A model generated the notes under the pieces. That model saw nothing but the letters and a program-made list of their open reading frames with translations. It did not search any database and had not been told where the DNA came from. From NCBI RefSeq assembly GCF_004664715.2, contig NC_051074.1, forward strand, positions 22,174,058 to 22,238,057: 64,000 nt of DNA, in the 5' to 3' direction. The DNA is from Peromyscus leucopus (Eukaryota > Chordata > Mammalia > Rodentia > Cricetidae). Positions 48,890 through 60,425 of this stretch are shown in pieces (within the stretch, counting starts at the first letter, position 1; each line of letters starts with the position of its first letter). The translations under genes were made by a program, and so were the position numbers.

Positions 48890-48921
48890 CTTTGAAGATT
48901 TCCCTTGCAACTTTCTTCTTC
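48890..48921 (-). CDS. Mtcl1: Mtcl1 32-nt small exon (EEESCKGNLQ)
   Basis: This very short exon sits between a TTTTTTACAG acceptor and a near-consensus GTAAGT donor. It reads Glu-Glu-Glu-Ser-Cys-Lys-Gly-Asn-Leu-Gln plus the first two bases of an Arg codon, which the G at 46288 completes. It starts in phase 0 after the Glu ending exon 51205-51483. Family orthologues have a similar acidic, KGNLQR-containing segment here. It is far too short to be found by open-frame length; splice signals and phase at both sides support it. Skipping it would shift the frame of the following 1.5-kb exon. Confidence 0.9.
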
Positions 48922-49906
48922 CTGTAAAAAACAAATGTTTGTCAGAATCAGTCGCTTTTGGCTTCCTAGGAATCCTGCCTGGGCTAAAGTGACTCGTTTT
49001 GCTCTGGCCCCTTAAGATGTGGTTTAAAATGCTCACTGAGGCCCAGTTCTGGGCTACTGCCCGGAGCCCTTTGAAGTCTTAACAGTAAAAGCAGCATCCG
49101 CAGCATCATGGGAGGGCAAGAGCTTCTGTAGCCTCCCCAGGGAGGGAGGGGCCTGCCTGAGCCAGGAACACTGACTCTAAAGCTGGTTGAGTAAACGGCT
49201 CTCCTGAACTCCCGTAGAGGACCTCCCCACTGAAGTTCAAAGAACTGGCCATCCCGGGTAAGTCCGAGTGTGGGTATGTTGGTGGAGGCGTGAAAGCTAA
49301 CAAAGTGAGTGGAGAGTTGGGAGACCAATGTCCTCTGCTCCAAATCTTGCTATGGAGGTTGGTATGGGTGGCATCTTCCGGGCAGGGGCTCCTGCTTGCT
49401 GTTGAATATTCTTAGTTAGGATCAGAAGTAGAACAACAGTGACTTCCCCTTAAGAGCAGCGGGAGCTGTGTGGTCAACAACACAATGGCAAAGGTTGTCT
49501 GTCTATTGAGAAACAGACTTGCATGCTGACACACTGGAAGAAACAATCACTGGACAGTATTGAAGCCGTACTCCTTGGGACAGTCACACTGAAGCATGTC
49601 CTTCCTCACAGACAGCAAGCCTTTGTTTCCTCCACACAGAGTTGAGGAAAGGTCTCACTTGGATCTTTGGCTCTCTCGGCTACAAAGCTGGACCAGAGAT
49701 CGCCTGCAGACCTGTGGCAGGGCCTACCTACCAACAGACATTCTACCAACCTGACACACACTGCTGAGGGTAAGGCAAATATTTGACGTCACTGACGTGA
49801 CTGACGTACGTGGTTGAGCATCCCTTTATCCAAAAATCTGTAACCTAAAATACTTCAAAACCTGAACATTTCTGACATTTGTTTCACACAAAAAATAAAC
49901 ATATAG

Positions 49907-50058
49907 GGCCGGGCGGTGGTGGCGCACGCCTTTAATCCCAGCACTTGGGAGGCAGAGGCAGGCGGATCTCTGTGAGTTCGAGGCCAGCCTGGGCTACCAA
50001 GTGAGTTCCAGGAAAGGTGCAAAGCTACATAGAGAAACCCTGTCTCGAAAAACCAAAA

Positions 50059-50103
<45 letters not shown>
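49907..50103 (+). mobile_element. Young B1 SINE with an (AAAT)n tail
   Basis: A near-consensus B1 begins GGCCGGGCGGTGGTGGCGCA and ends in CTGTCTCGAAAAACCAAAAT. It is flanked by a perfect 14-bp target duplication AAATAAACATATAG at 49893-49906 and 50104-50117. The tail has become an (AATA)n microsatellite of about 50 bp from 50054. It lies in the Mtcl1 intron, antisense to the gene. Confidence 0.95.
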
Positions 50104-50509
50104 AAATAAACATATAGACTAAAATTGCCATTAGGCTACAGGCATTGGTGTATATGAAACATAAGTGATTTCTGTGTTTGAATTGAGTCCTATCCTCAAG
50201 AAACCTTATTATGAATATGTAAATATCCCAAACTGCATAAAAATTGGAAACCCGAAACCCTGTGGTCTCAGCATTTTGAAACATGGACATTCAACTCACA
50301 CAATGTCCCCATATTTCAGCACTATCTGAGGCAAGTCCCTGTAAGTCTGAGGTATTAGAAAGAACAGTACCCAGTAGAGTCACTGTTAATTGGATCACAT
50401 GTAACGATTCCTATACTAGTGTCCCCACCCCATCATCCCGGTTTTATTGAGACAGGATCTCACTATTCCTATACCAGTTTTTTAAAATGAAGTTTTAAAA
50501 ACAAAATCA

Positions 50510-50676
50510 GCCAGGAGGTGGTGGCGCACGCCTTTAATCCCAGTGCTCGGGAGGCAGAGGCAGGGGGATCTCTGTGAGTTCGAGGCCAGCCTGGTCTACA
50601 GAGTAAGATCCAGGACAGGAACCAAAATTACATGGAGAAACCCTGTCTCAAAAAACAAAACAAAACAAACAAAAAT
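50510..50676 (+). mobile_element. B1 SINE
   Basis: B1 body (GGTGGTGGCGCACGCCTTTA ... GAAACCCTGTCTCAAAAAAC) with an AAAC-rich tail, in the Mtcl1 intron and antisense to the gene. Confidence 0.9.
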
Positions 50677-51204
50677 TATGGGAAAATAAATGACATTGTG
50701 CCACAGAAATTTTGGTGGCTCTCTTTAATTCTCTCATTTGTTGATTCAATTGTTGGATCTTTTTCCCTTTGCCCAGAATATTTACAGCAGCTGCCATTTA
50801 GTGATATCTATTAAATGTTAAGAAATTCCTTAATACAGAACTATTTCTCAGCCATTAGTTTTCTAGAATCAGAAAACTGTATTAGGATTTCAAGAAAAGT
50901 TGAAAATACACATTTATTTTGTCTATTGTGTTTTGTTGACTACACTTGTTCTTGAGAGTTTTCATGTTGCATGCGACCCTAGTCCAGCACTTCTAAACTC
51001 ACAGCAAGATGGCTAAGTTGAACTGACCACAGGAGTAGGGTCAGGCCCACCAAACAAAACCGTCTCCATTGGCAAAGGGTCACTGGGCTCAAGGCACAGG
51101 TTGTCTGGGGAACTTGCCGGGAGGGGCATCTGCCAGACACTGGCTGCAGCTGATGACAGCCCCCTCCTGCTGTTAGGGACCTCAGAGCACAAACCCCGGC
51201 TGAC

Positions 51205-51483
51205 CTCGGCAAGGCAGTTCCTGAGGGGTGGCGGATCCTCTGGTTCATCATCCAGGGACAAAGCATCCAAGTACAGGTTCTCACTGGCCGAGCACCTGTC
51301 CGACTCCTTCAGTTTGGAAAGCGGCCGGTCTTCAAATGGGATGGAGTCAGTGTCTGCACAGGGCCATATGGACACAGGTCGGGGCGCACGGAGGCCTCCT
51401 TGGTGTGGAAAAGGGTGAGTGTTGTCTTCCTTTTGACTGCAGAGGAAACTGCCACTTCTCCGGGGACTGTTCTCTTTCTGCAA
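51205..51483 (-). CDS. Mtcl1: Mtcl1 exon encoding LQKENSPRR...CLAE (93 codons)
   Basis: The exon opens after an ACACTCAG acceptor and closes with GAG before GTCAGC, a GT donor of modest strength. It is 279 nt, phase 0 at both ends, without stops. It encodes [15 protein letters not shown] at its start, then [19 protein letters not shown], then [17 protein letters not shown], ending RNCLAE. This marks the move from the coiled coil to the low-complexity, Ser/Pro-rich tail; the acidic [11 protein letters not shown] stretch is strongly conserved in the family. The open frame continues past the donor to a stop near 51013, but that extension has no family resemblance. The Leu-Ala-Glu end followed by Glu-Glu-Glu in the next exon matches the acidic run expected in MTCL1, which supports the chosen donor. 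Confidence 0.92.
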
Positions 51484-52139
51484 CTGAGTGTTAAAAATGG
51501 AAAGAATCAGCCTCCCTTTCCGGTGTGACAATTTCTCTAAGGCCATCCTTTCTCCACTATGTTGAATTGCAAGTGTCTACTTGAAAAGACTTGGCTAGAA
51601 GCAAATATTCTTAAAGTCATGCCCTCAGTTTCAACATGTCCTACAGTAATATCACAAATGCAAATGCCTTCTAAAGAAAAGCGCACTTTACCAGGACTAC
51701 GGACTCTTCCTGATGCAAATATTTATGTACTAAGGGATTTTGCTGTTGTCTGCTTCATTTTTGTTATAGTCCAATAATTTATCAATTTGTGCTCATGGGA
51801 AATTAGACTTTTTTTTTTAAGTTTAATGGGAATAAACATCGTGTTTAGTACTTTCTTTTGCAATTACCTCCAGAACTTTAGTTATGCTCCATGGAATACT
51901 GCCATGAATGGCAAACTCCTGAGATGAACCCCATTTTCCTAAGGCAGATAACAAATTCTATATATAACCCAAGTAACTGAACTGGATTGTGGCCACACGG
52001 TGCTAAAGACAACTTTAACTTTGCTCGAGAGAGTTCAAACTTAGCTGTAAAGATGACTGAAGATCTGGCACACGTTTCGGCCTGATCTGGTAAACTGAAG
52101 CAATAGCGGGCAGAAAGGTCACTGGGAGTGTCGAGGAAG

Positions 52140-52200
52140 GGGCAGGGGACACTTGCCTAGCATGCGCAAGGCCCCGGTCCAATCCCCAGCACTTCAAGGA
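52140..52200 (+). mobile_element. ID-type SINE fragment
   Basis: CACTTGCCTAGCATGCGCAA followed by GGTCCAATCCCCAGCAC resembles the tRNA-like core of the rodent ID (BC1-related) SINE. It is short and has no clear tail. Confidence 0.6.
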
Positions 52201-53018
52201 GGCAGGGGCTGAAGCTGTGGATGTGTGCCTTGCTGCTTTGCAAGCAAAGGTGATTTCTCAACTCCTGCCCAGCTCAGTGGAGATGTGCAGACAGGTGAGC
52301 CGGCAGAGGGGCCGGGCATGTGCAGTTCACTCGGCAGATAAGCACTCTCTTCCAGTGCGAGATCCCGAGTGGGGGTATTTTATCAGAGAGCTATGTAAAC
52401 TCACAGAGGGCCGACGGGCTGTCCCAGGGGTGTGGCTCACAGGCTTAGGCTCTCTTCTTCACTGCCTCTCTCTTTCTAAACACTTATAGAAAGTGCAATC
52501 AGGACCTGAAGCTATCTAAATTATCTAATAATCAGAATGTCATTTGGATTTCACTGGAAAGAGTGGCTGACTCAAGATTTCCCATCCTCAAATGCTGAGA
52601 TGATGGAGGAAATTCTAAAAAAAAAAAAAAAAAATCCCTTAAACCCAGACTGGCTTTTAGGAGCATCTTCACAGGTTTCGTCTCTGAAGCCATTTGAGTC
52701 TGCATCCATGAGCTTGCAGGAGCGTGGACTGTGCATGGTCAGGAGGAAGCTGGACAGGACCAAAGGACCCTCAGCTCATTTCTAATTTTGGAGGCATTCA
52801 AACAACGTCTTTGAACATTATTGCTAGCCTATGAGAAGACGGGGGTCCCCACCAGCAAGCCGTATCTTAAGATGCCAGTCTGTGTCAGGTTCACTGTTAT
52901 ATGAGGGAACAAACAGATCACTCCAGATTTGAGCTCAGCCCCCTCCACTTTCTCCTCCCCCTTCCTAATGACACATTTCTCGCAGTTCCCTTAATGATGC
53001 TAAATGCTTTACTTGGAA

Positions 53019-53083
53019 ATATATATATATATATATATAATATATATATATATTATATATATATATTATATATATATATATAA
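53019..53083. repeat. (AT)n microsatellite with TATTATA interruptions
   Basis: About 65 bp of alternating A and T in the Mtcl1 intron, self-complementary and able to extrude a cruciform. Confidence 0.95.
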
Positions 53084-53217
53084 AGGAAAGCTTTTCATTA
53101 TATTTCTCTAACGCATGTCAGTGCGGATGAGTTTCAACACATGATCATCATCTCCCAAGTTATTTTGGCAGAGAATTAAAATGCAAGAATTGCAATGGGA
53201 GCTGTAAATGTGCACTG

Positions 53218-53220
<3 letters not shown>

Positions 53221-53257
<37 letters not shown>
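53221..53257 (+). repeat. (GT)n microsatellite
   Basis: About 18 uninterrupted GT units in the Mtcl1 intron. Confidence 0.97.
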
Positions 53258-53259
<2 letters not shown>

Positions 53260-54899
53260 GGGGGAGAAGGACCGACCAAAGAGGAGAGCTATGAACAACC
53301 ACGTTCCAACTCAGTAAAACGGGTTTCAAAAATAAACCCAGGCAGCCAGCAGCAGTTTGCACCGGGCTGCTAAGTGTCAGATTTCCTAAAAAAAAAAAAA
53401 AAAAAAAGAACCGAAGCGGTTCGCGCTGGCAGTCCCTGCTGCCGAGATGCCTGTGTGCTGCTGTAATAGTATAATGGATCCTTAACGGATAGGGTTTCCT
53501 GGGGCCGCACACCTACTGTACTTGTGATCTTGCAGCGGAATGACATTTAATGCAAATAGAAAATTTAAAAGGTTTGGATTTCAAATCATTGAGCACAACA
53601 ACAAAAAATCTCAAGAGTGTCACCTTACAACTGGGTGGAAAGAAAGAGGTCGCCTTGTGCACAGGTTTTAGAAGACAGGCTGGCCGTTCAGGTTCTAAAG
53701 GTAACTGACTTGAGAAAATTAATGGGAGGGAAAATCGGTGACACACGATGGTTCCTTTTTTTTTTTTTTTAAGCTCCCCAAGTACAAGTATAGAGAGAGA
53801 CATTCTGTGACAGTGAACTGGGAGCTGACCAATCCTATGGAGAAATCCAGTGTGACTCCATGTAAGTTAATTAACTCCCCGCCCCAATCCAACGTGGGCC
53901 GAGATAAGAGTTCTACCAGGATAGATGAGAAGTGCCTTAGCCACATTCCTACAGTCGTTTACCACACAAACCGCCTCGTGTGGCATAGAAATGATGCAGG
54001 AGTTTAACGACACCGGGCAAGTATGATGCACATGTCCTGGAAGTGGAAAATGGATTTGCTGCTGCTTCTCTCACTGTTCGTATCAAGTTATCACATGCCA
54101 AGGTTATTCGGCTTCCCTGGGGCCAAGTATCAAGTGGGCGCCGTGAGGAATATTCAGTTACATTTCTTGCTCGTCCATGGAATGTGCAGCTAGACATGAA
54201 ACCGGCAAGCAACTGGACGAGAGATGAAACCTGTGCTCGTTTCTCCGTGTACGTACATTCTCCATGGGCATCTGAGCCGACCTCCTCTCTTTCAGAGAAT
54301 GTTTATGCACAGCCGCTTGTACTAGTTTTCAAATCGGGCAGTGAGATCTCTAAAACCCAATGCAACGCGGACGACTCCCGCGGAAAGGCTAGACTTAGTT
54401 CTCAAAGCCGCATCTGCGCGTCTGCAGCATCCTTTCATCGTGGACCCACCTGACGAGCAGGAATCCTGCACAGACGCCAGGACCCACGGCACAGGTGTGA
54501 GGGCCAGGTGCACACCTGACACACCAGGTGAGGTGACAGACAGTTCAGCCCTGGGTCACTGTTGCTTCAGAAACTGAGTGTTACCAGATGCGTCTGACCA
54601 AGTTCTTCTTTGCTAGAAATTCCTTCCTCCCCGAAAGAAACACAAGAGCCTCAGATACCTGCTTAGCTGACAGCATGACTTTCAACACTAAAGCGGCCTG
54701 TGACAGGATCAACAAGCAGCAATGACAGGCAGAGTGGACCCCCAAAGGCCCATGACAGGGGACACCATGGCCTCACAGGGGGTGTGGCAGGAACACAAAG
54801 CAGTGGCCAAGAAGCACCTAGTACCCAGTCTGCCACTGCTTACCTTTGTTTCCTAGGAGATAAAAACACTGCTCTTGTGAGGGAGAAGAAAGCGTCATG

Positions 54900-55215
54900 A
54901 GACTTACAGGGCCCAAGAACCACAGAAACTTAGAGAATTCACCAAGAGTTCCCCCTCCCCGAGGTTATATAAGCAGTTAACAGTTGTGGAGGAAGGAGCT
55001 GCCTGGAGGCTGAGCTGCCTACAGTTTGTGCACCAGAGAGGCAGCTCCTGTGAATCACGGTGCTCCAGTGGGCTCTTCAGTGAGGATTCTACCCAGGAGC
55101 TACCCAGGGCTCCTGTAAGGAACCCCTCATCCACGCTGCTATGTTATGTACCCAATAAACTCAACGCTTCACTAAACTAGATTGGGGTGGAATCATTCTT
55201 GGCCTGCAGTCAGAA
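54900..55215 (+). mobile_element. LTR-like element with TATA box and poly(A) signal
   Basis: The segment has TTATATAAG at 54965-54973 and AATAAA at 55154-55159, about 190 bp apart, and then a TAGATTGGGGTGGAATCATT end of the kind seen in rodent LTRs. I cannot name the family, and neither the boundaries nor a target duplication is clear. It lies antisense in the Mtcl1 intron. Confidence 0.45.
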
Positions 55216-57065
55216 CTCCATCTGGGGCAGAGACATCTGTTCATGTCTCCTAAGAAAAAGTCAAGTTGGTGTGTGATAAACTGGTGATCATTTTGTAAGA
55301 ATGCATGCTACAGTCAGCCCTGGAGTTCTGCCTCGCGGCAGACCCACTCAACAGAGCACAGATGCTAGGCACGATCTGGCAGATTGTTCCCAGTGCTGTA
55401 TTTCCAAAACACAGGAAATGGTAACTTTCCTCTTGGTAGTATCTGGAGGATTTTGAAGTGGAGCCATATCAAATATTAACAAGGTGACTCATTGGTGATC
55501 AAGCCCAGGAAGGCCTCCGCTCCTTCTATCTGGAGTGGGCTTGCTTCCTCTCTACTGCTTCTAAGTCAAAGGCTCTGGCCATTTTTAAAATCACATGGTT
55601 CACTCTGCGTCCCTCCCTATGCAAATTTAAACTTGAATTCACCTTTGCCATTCAACCTTAGCCAGGGAACAGTGTCGTATAGGTGGCTGAAGAGCTTCAT
55701 TCTCAACAGGCTCTCACATTAACGCAGGCGGTGTGAGCATTTACGATGGAGTAATGCTGTACTTTATCCCGGTTACCACTTCTAACTGACTGATATTTCT
55801 TGAGGCTTAGGGCATTCGGAAGAGTGACAGGTTGAAAAGAGGCAAGGTATCTGTGGGGTGGGAATCCAGCCAGGGAGGAATTCAAAACCCTCTCCTCAGC
55901 GTGACGTGAAAATTGAATCTGCACATAACTCTGGCCCTACTGCAGCTATATAAACCACACCAAGCGCACGCAATGCAGAGAATGATTATCCAGCGGCAGG
56001 AAAACAACTCCCTCTGCCCTCCCCACATCCATCTGAGTTTGTTTATCGGGAGATGATGAGCTACCAGATACCTCCCTTGATTCTGGTCCTATCTAATCAC
56101 GGCTCAGCAATACCACAGCAGGAGCACTCGCCAGCCAACAATGACTTCTAACTCAATTTGGTAATTACTTCACTAATGGGAACAATTCCATCCAGGCTGC
56201 AGCCATCACTCACGACCACGTCTTCCGTGGCCATCCTAAGTGTTAGCTTACTCTGGGGAAGAACTCGGCTGACGGATAACCCGAAATAAACCTTCCCCTT
56301 TCAACTTTAATCTTCAAAATCCCTTTAAAAAGGTCCCTTTTCCAGCCCCTGCACATGCATATAAAGGCAAAATCGCCTACAAACTCTGCAATGAAAGGAA
56401 TGTGTGTTAATGTAAGGGTGCGAATGATTCACCTTGACTGTCAACTTCACTGGGTTGAGAAATGTCCTAGATTAGTAAATGCTGACCTGGGTGTGTTTGT
56501 TTGAAAGCCAGGCTTTCAGTTAAGGCCACTGCATCCTGGGAGTTCTGACCTAATAAATGAATTAAATCCTAGACAAATTCAAAGTTGATTGGCATTAACG
56601 GAAGTGGTAGGAGATAAAGAGATGGGGTCCAATTCGATGAAGTAGGTCCCGGGCTGTGCTCTTGGAACTACAGCCTGCCCAGTCCTTCTGTATTATTCCC
56701 CTGCTCTCTCTGTCCACCATGAGACGAAGTAGCTCCTCTTACCAGGTGCTCCAGCCACCATGTACCATCCAAGCACACCGCACCAAGCAACCACTGACTT
56801 GGTGCAAGGCTCCCCACATCTTTTAAGTTGTTCTCACAGGTATTTCTGGTACACAAAAGAAACTAACACACACAGAGCACGGGAGCAGACCTCCGCTACA
56901 GGAAACCTCGCACGTCTCACTCTTCTTCCGGATGCCCTTAACAGAAAGCAGGAGACAGCAGCAAGCTCCTTTCTCTAGGTGCCCCTGGCCAGGGCGGTGC
57001 GCTGTCTGCAAGCTGCCCGCGCTGCTGCAGCTGCTGCCCCGCGCTGGGGGCTGTGGCACACCCAC

Positions 57066-57321
57066 CTGCTCCACTCGCCACAGCAGCTCCTCCTTCTGCC
57101 GCCCCCACTCCTGGCGCTCGCTGTCCAGAGCGCTCCAGCAAGCTCCACCTTCTCTCGGTTCCAGTTCTTCTCCGGTGATGGAATCTGCCAGCGCAGGTCA
57201 TGACCAGGCCGTGGCTGTCAGCCAGGAGCTTCTGGTGGACCTCTCTCTCTTCTTCAAGGCCCCTTTGCCCTCAGCAGAGGAGTCCAGCTCTCCCAAGCTT
57301 TTTCTCCGCCTTCTCTTCCAG
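57066..57321 (-). CDS. Mtcl1: Mtcl1 coiled-coil exon (256 nt, about seven single-base indels)
   Basis: A pyrimidine-rich tract and TAG acceptor precede CTGGAAGAG (Leu-Glu-Glu), and the exon ends GTGGAGCAG before GTGGGT. Conserved coiled-coil peptide is visible in pieces across all three frames: [73 protein letters not shown]. Restoring the frame needs an extra base removed near 57291, a base added near 57253 and near 57200, one removed near 57182 and one added near 57174, and one removed near 57140 and near 57128. The net is +1, which explains 256 nt rather than the 255 nt (85 codons, phase 0/0) expected. As given it cannot be translated. Near-perfect peptide between breaks argues for assembly error; a decayed exon is the alternative. 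Confidence 0.85.
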
Positions 57322-58009
57322 CTACCGAAGAAAGAAAAGACTCAGGAAGACCCCCTCTGAAGCACAGCACCCGATGGGAGAAAGGAAGCTCAGAATATCT
57401 ATCTACACATGAGCCCAGGATGCATACTGAAGCCAAGCCAGACGATCCCGTGGGAAAACAAAATGAAATTTTCATTTTTAAGGCCAGAATTAAGAATATC
57501 GGATTAAAAATCTCATACATTGTGGAGCACAGCTCTTACAGACCCCCTTCTTAGCTACACCTCCCAGTCTAAGCACTCTGTCATCGGCCTCTACAGCTCC
57601 TTGAAGGAGATACCGTGCTTGGTTCAATATCTTTGGCCCCTTTCTGGGACAACAATGGAACCCGATGTTCTTTAGTAAATGTCTGTCAAACCACCAGGGT
57701 GACATATAGAAACCATAAAATACCAAGAAGAAACTGGTAGACATGAGAGAGAAAAGACACACTATGCAAAGGTGACAGCGCTAAGGTGTGCATTGCAGGT
57801 CTCCTTCCTCTGGGTACCCAAGAAGCATCCTGTGTATCCTAAGCGCTCTCGCTTGAGAGGTGCTCAAGGATTACACAAGACCTCTCGTTGGAAACTATGT
57901 TGAGTCAGAGAACGATGGGCACCTCTAAGCAGCTAAGGCAAAAAATTCGAACAGGATAAATGACACTAACCTAAACAGATCTGGGAAAGGAAATCTTAAT
58001 TCAGAAAAT

Positions 58010-58352
58010 GCCTCTTTAAGACTGGCCTGCAGGCGAGCATGTGTGGTATTGTCTTCACTGATAATTGATAATGGAGGGCCCAGCCTGTTGTGGTGTGTGC
58101 CATCCCCAGGCTGATGGTCCTGAGTTCTCTAAGACAGCAGGCTGAGCGAGCCATGAGGAGCAAGCCAGTAAGCAGCACCCCTCCATGGTTTCTGCATCAG
58201 CTCCTGCCTCCAGCTCCTGCCTCGCGTTTCTGCCACGGCGTCCTTCAATGATGGACAGGGATATGAAAGTGTAGGCTGAAACTAAAACTCTTTCCTCCCC
58301 ACGTTGCTTTTAGTCAGGACGTTTTATCAGAGAAGTAGAGACCTCACTAAGA
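58010..58352 (+). mobile_element. Rodent LTR-like repeat, copy 2 of the 26925-27345 family
   Basis: It shares GGAGGGCCCAGCCT(G/A)TTGTG, GGAGCAAGCCAGTAAGCAGC, CTCCTGCCTCCAG and the terminal GTTTTATCA with 26925-27345. RepeatMasker family name not assigned. Confidence 0.7.
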
Positions 58353-59717
58353 CAATAAAATTCTAAACTTCAAAACTGAAGGAGAAACCTCTTCTAACAC
58401 ACAGAAATGAAAATGTACAACAAAAACAGCTCTTGCCAGCGACCTGCCCTCCCAGACCAACAGGGGAGGTTTCTTTAAACAGAAGGAATATGGGAGCAAC
58501 ACTCGGATCTATCCAAAAAATGCAGAAGTGGAAATAGCAAATATGGATATAAAACTCATTTTAAACATTTAAAGTTGATTTTAAACATCACTTATTCTCT
58601 GAGGCAGAGAAAAAAAAATCACACACAGACGTGATACATTTGTATTTACGGCATATATAGAAGTAAACAGTGATGGTACAGAGGGTGGGAGGGAGAGGAA
58701 GTTCATGCTGGTTTAAAGATCCCAGTACGCCAAGGTATGCTGGTTAGGGAAGAGGGACCTTCAACTACGGCCTCCATCAGAACTGGCCTGTGCACACGTC
58801 TGCAGAGGGTTTTCTATTCAGAGAGCCTTGGGGCTTATGCCAGGTCGCTGAGGACTGACTCAGTGGAACAGAAAAAAGCTGTGTTTTTGCTTTGCTTCCC
58901 CCTAGGCTAGAGACGCAGCTACGAGCTTCTCACACATGCCTGGCGGGTGCTTTTATTTTGAAATTGATTCCAGTCTGTGACCAAGGATGACCTCAGACTT
59001 GGGATTCCCCCTGCCTCAGCTTTTCCTACAGGGATGCACCAGCAAGCCAGCTAAGCAAAGACGATCCATTTGTTGCTGGATCCTAGGTATTTAGAGCAAG
59101 GATTAGTTTGGGAGAAAAACAAAACAAAACAGAGATTTGGGCTCCCCTGAAAATATCTGGGTTTGATTTGTATTTAAGTAGAAGGCAAGCTGTGTTGACA
59201 ACAAAGTCAGATAGCATTAGCGGCCATTCACCGATCCTGGGCTGCGCATGTGGAAGAAACATCCTAAACAAATGAGGCAGAAGATGAACGGTCTGTGGTA
59301 CTGAAGATGAACGGTACCTTGGCTTCTGAACTTAAGGCCCTAGCTTGTTTCCTGGCAGGAAGCACTCTTCTCCCTGAGGCTTTATCTGTAAGCCAACCCA
59401 CTGGTGGATCTCAGGCTCCTCTGAGACAGAGATGCAATGTCTGCACGTGGCCCGCATCAACAAATATGTCTTCCTTTTTATTTACAACGGATCCCTCACC
59501 AGTGGTACTTCTAAAGGGATGTAATGGCACCTCCTGGAAGAGCATCCTTGCGCATTTCATGATAGACTGGATGCCAGGGTGAACGGAGCGTCTAGTAAGA
59601 AGCCCTCGCCTGAGCAGCCAGGAACCATAGCAGACCACAGTTCTATCATTTCGTAAGTTTGGCCTGAAATGACTCTGTCCCTACCTCCCAAGGACTATGA
59701 GCCCTAAACTGAAGTCA

Positions 59718-59975
59718 GAGGACAGAACAGGTGAGCTTGTGAAATCTGATGGCGGATGGCAGGAGGGGTGCCCAGGGTCAGCGGCAGACAGGTAACCTTG
59801 GAGGTACCTAAGTTCACATGGCAGGACAAGTGAACTTGAGGGATGCCTGGGCTCAGTGGTACTGCAGGCAGACTTGGGGAGGTATCCTGGGTCAGGTGGT
59901 GTGGTGTGGGTGATCTTGAGGGGTGCCTGGAGGTCATGGGTCAGAACAGTGAACTTGGGGAGTCTAGGAGAGCTA
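59718..59975 (+). repeat. Degenerate minisatellite in the Mtcl1 intron
   Basis: Six or seven imperfect units of about 35-42 bp can be seen; each has a form of GTGAACTTG followed by GGGGTGCCTGGG and TCAGTGG. Units differ greatly, so the array is old. Confidence 0.75.
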
Positions 59976-60425
59976 TTTTCTTTTTGTCTTTATCACAATT
60001 GAGGCTATTTACAGGTATCTCCTTTTTAGGAGACTTTTTTTTTCCTTTCATGACTGAGCAATCCATATAAAATTTTAATTAGTTTGTAGTTTGCCTCGCA
60101 ACAAAGGCTAGAAAATGCATGACACACACAGACCTTGTTCCTGCCTTATGACCTGGAAGCACCCTGGAGCAGCAGACACTATATGGGAGGCACCCAGAGA
60201 AGCTGGCCCGAGCCACACTCCCAAGGCTGGCTGTAAATCCTCGCTGGAGGTGGGTCACACGGGCTCTTCCCACGCTAGCACTGACTCAGATTTGAAGCAA
60301 GCTGCCTCTTCGGGGCCTCAGTTTCCTTGGTATAAATAAGGAAGCTCCTTTCAATATTTCAAAAATTCTAAAGGGCAGCCACATGTTGCCCTTTTTCAGA
60401 GCTGACAAAACCACAGCCTGAAGCC

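Larger units (their letters stand above)
48922..51204 (-). other. Mtcl1 intron, 48922-51204
   Basis: It holds the B1 copies at 49907-50103 and 50510-50676. The rest shows no recognisable feature. Confidence 0.65.
51484..57065 (-). other. Mtcl1 intron, 51484-57065
   Basis: It holds an ID fragment, (AT)n and (GT)n tracts, an LTR-like element at 54900-55215, and largely repeat-free blocks at about 53840-54600 and 55700-56360 that could be regulatory. A degenerate interspersed repeat may cover 56410-56880. No exon was recognised. Confidence 0.6.

Noticed and set aside
54043..54453. A 136-codon plus-strand frame
   Set aside because: No recognisable domain, no splice or poly(A) context, and overlapping frames on the other strand; kept only as part of a candidate regulatory block.
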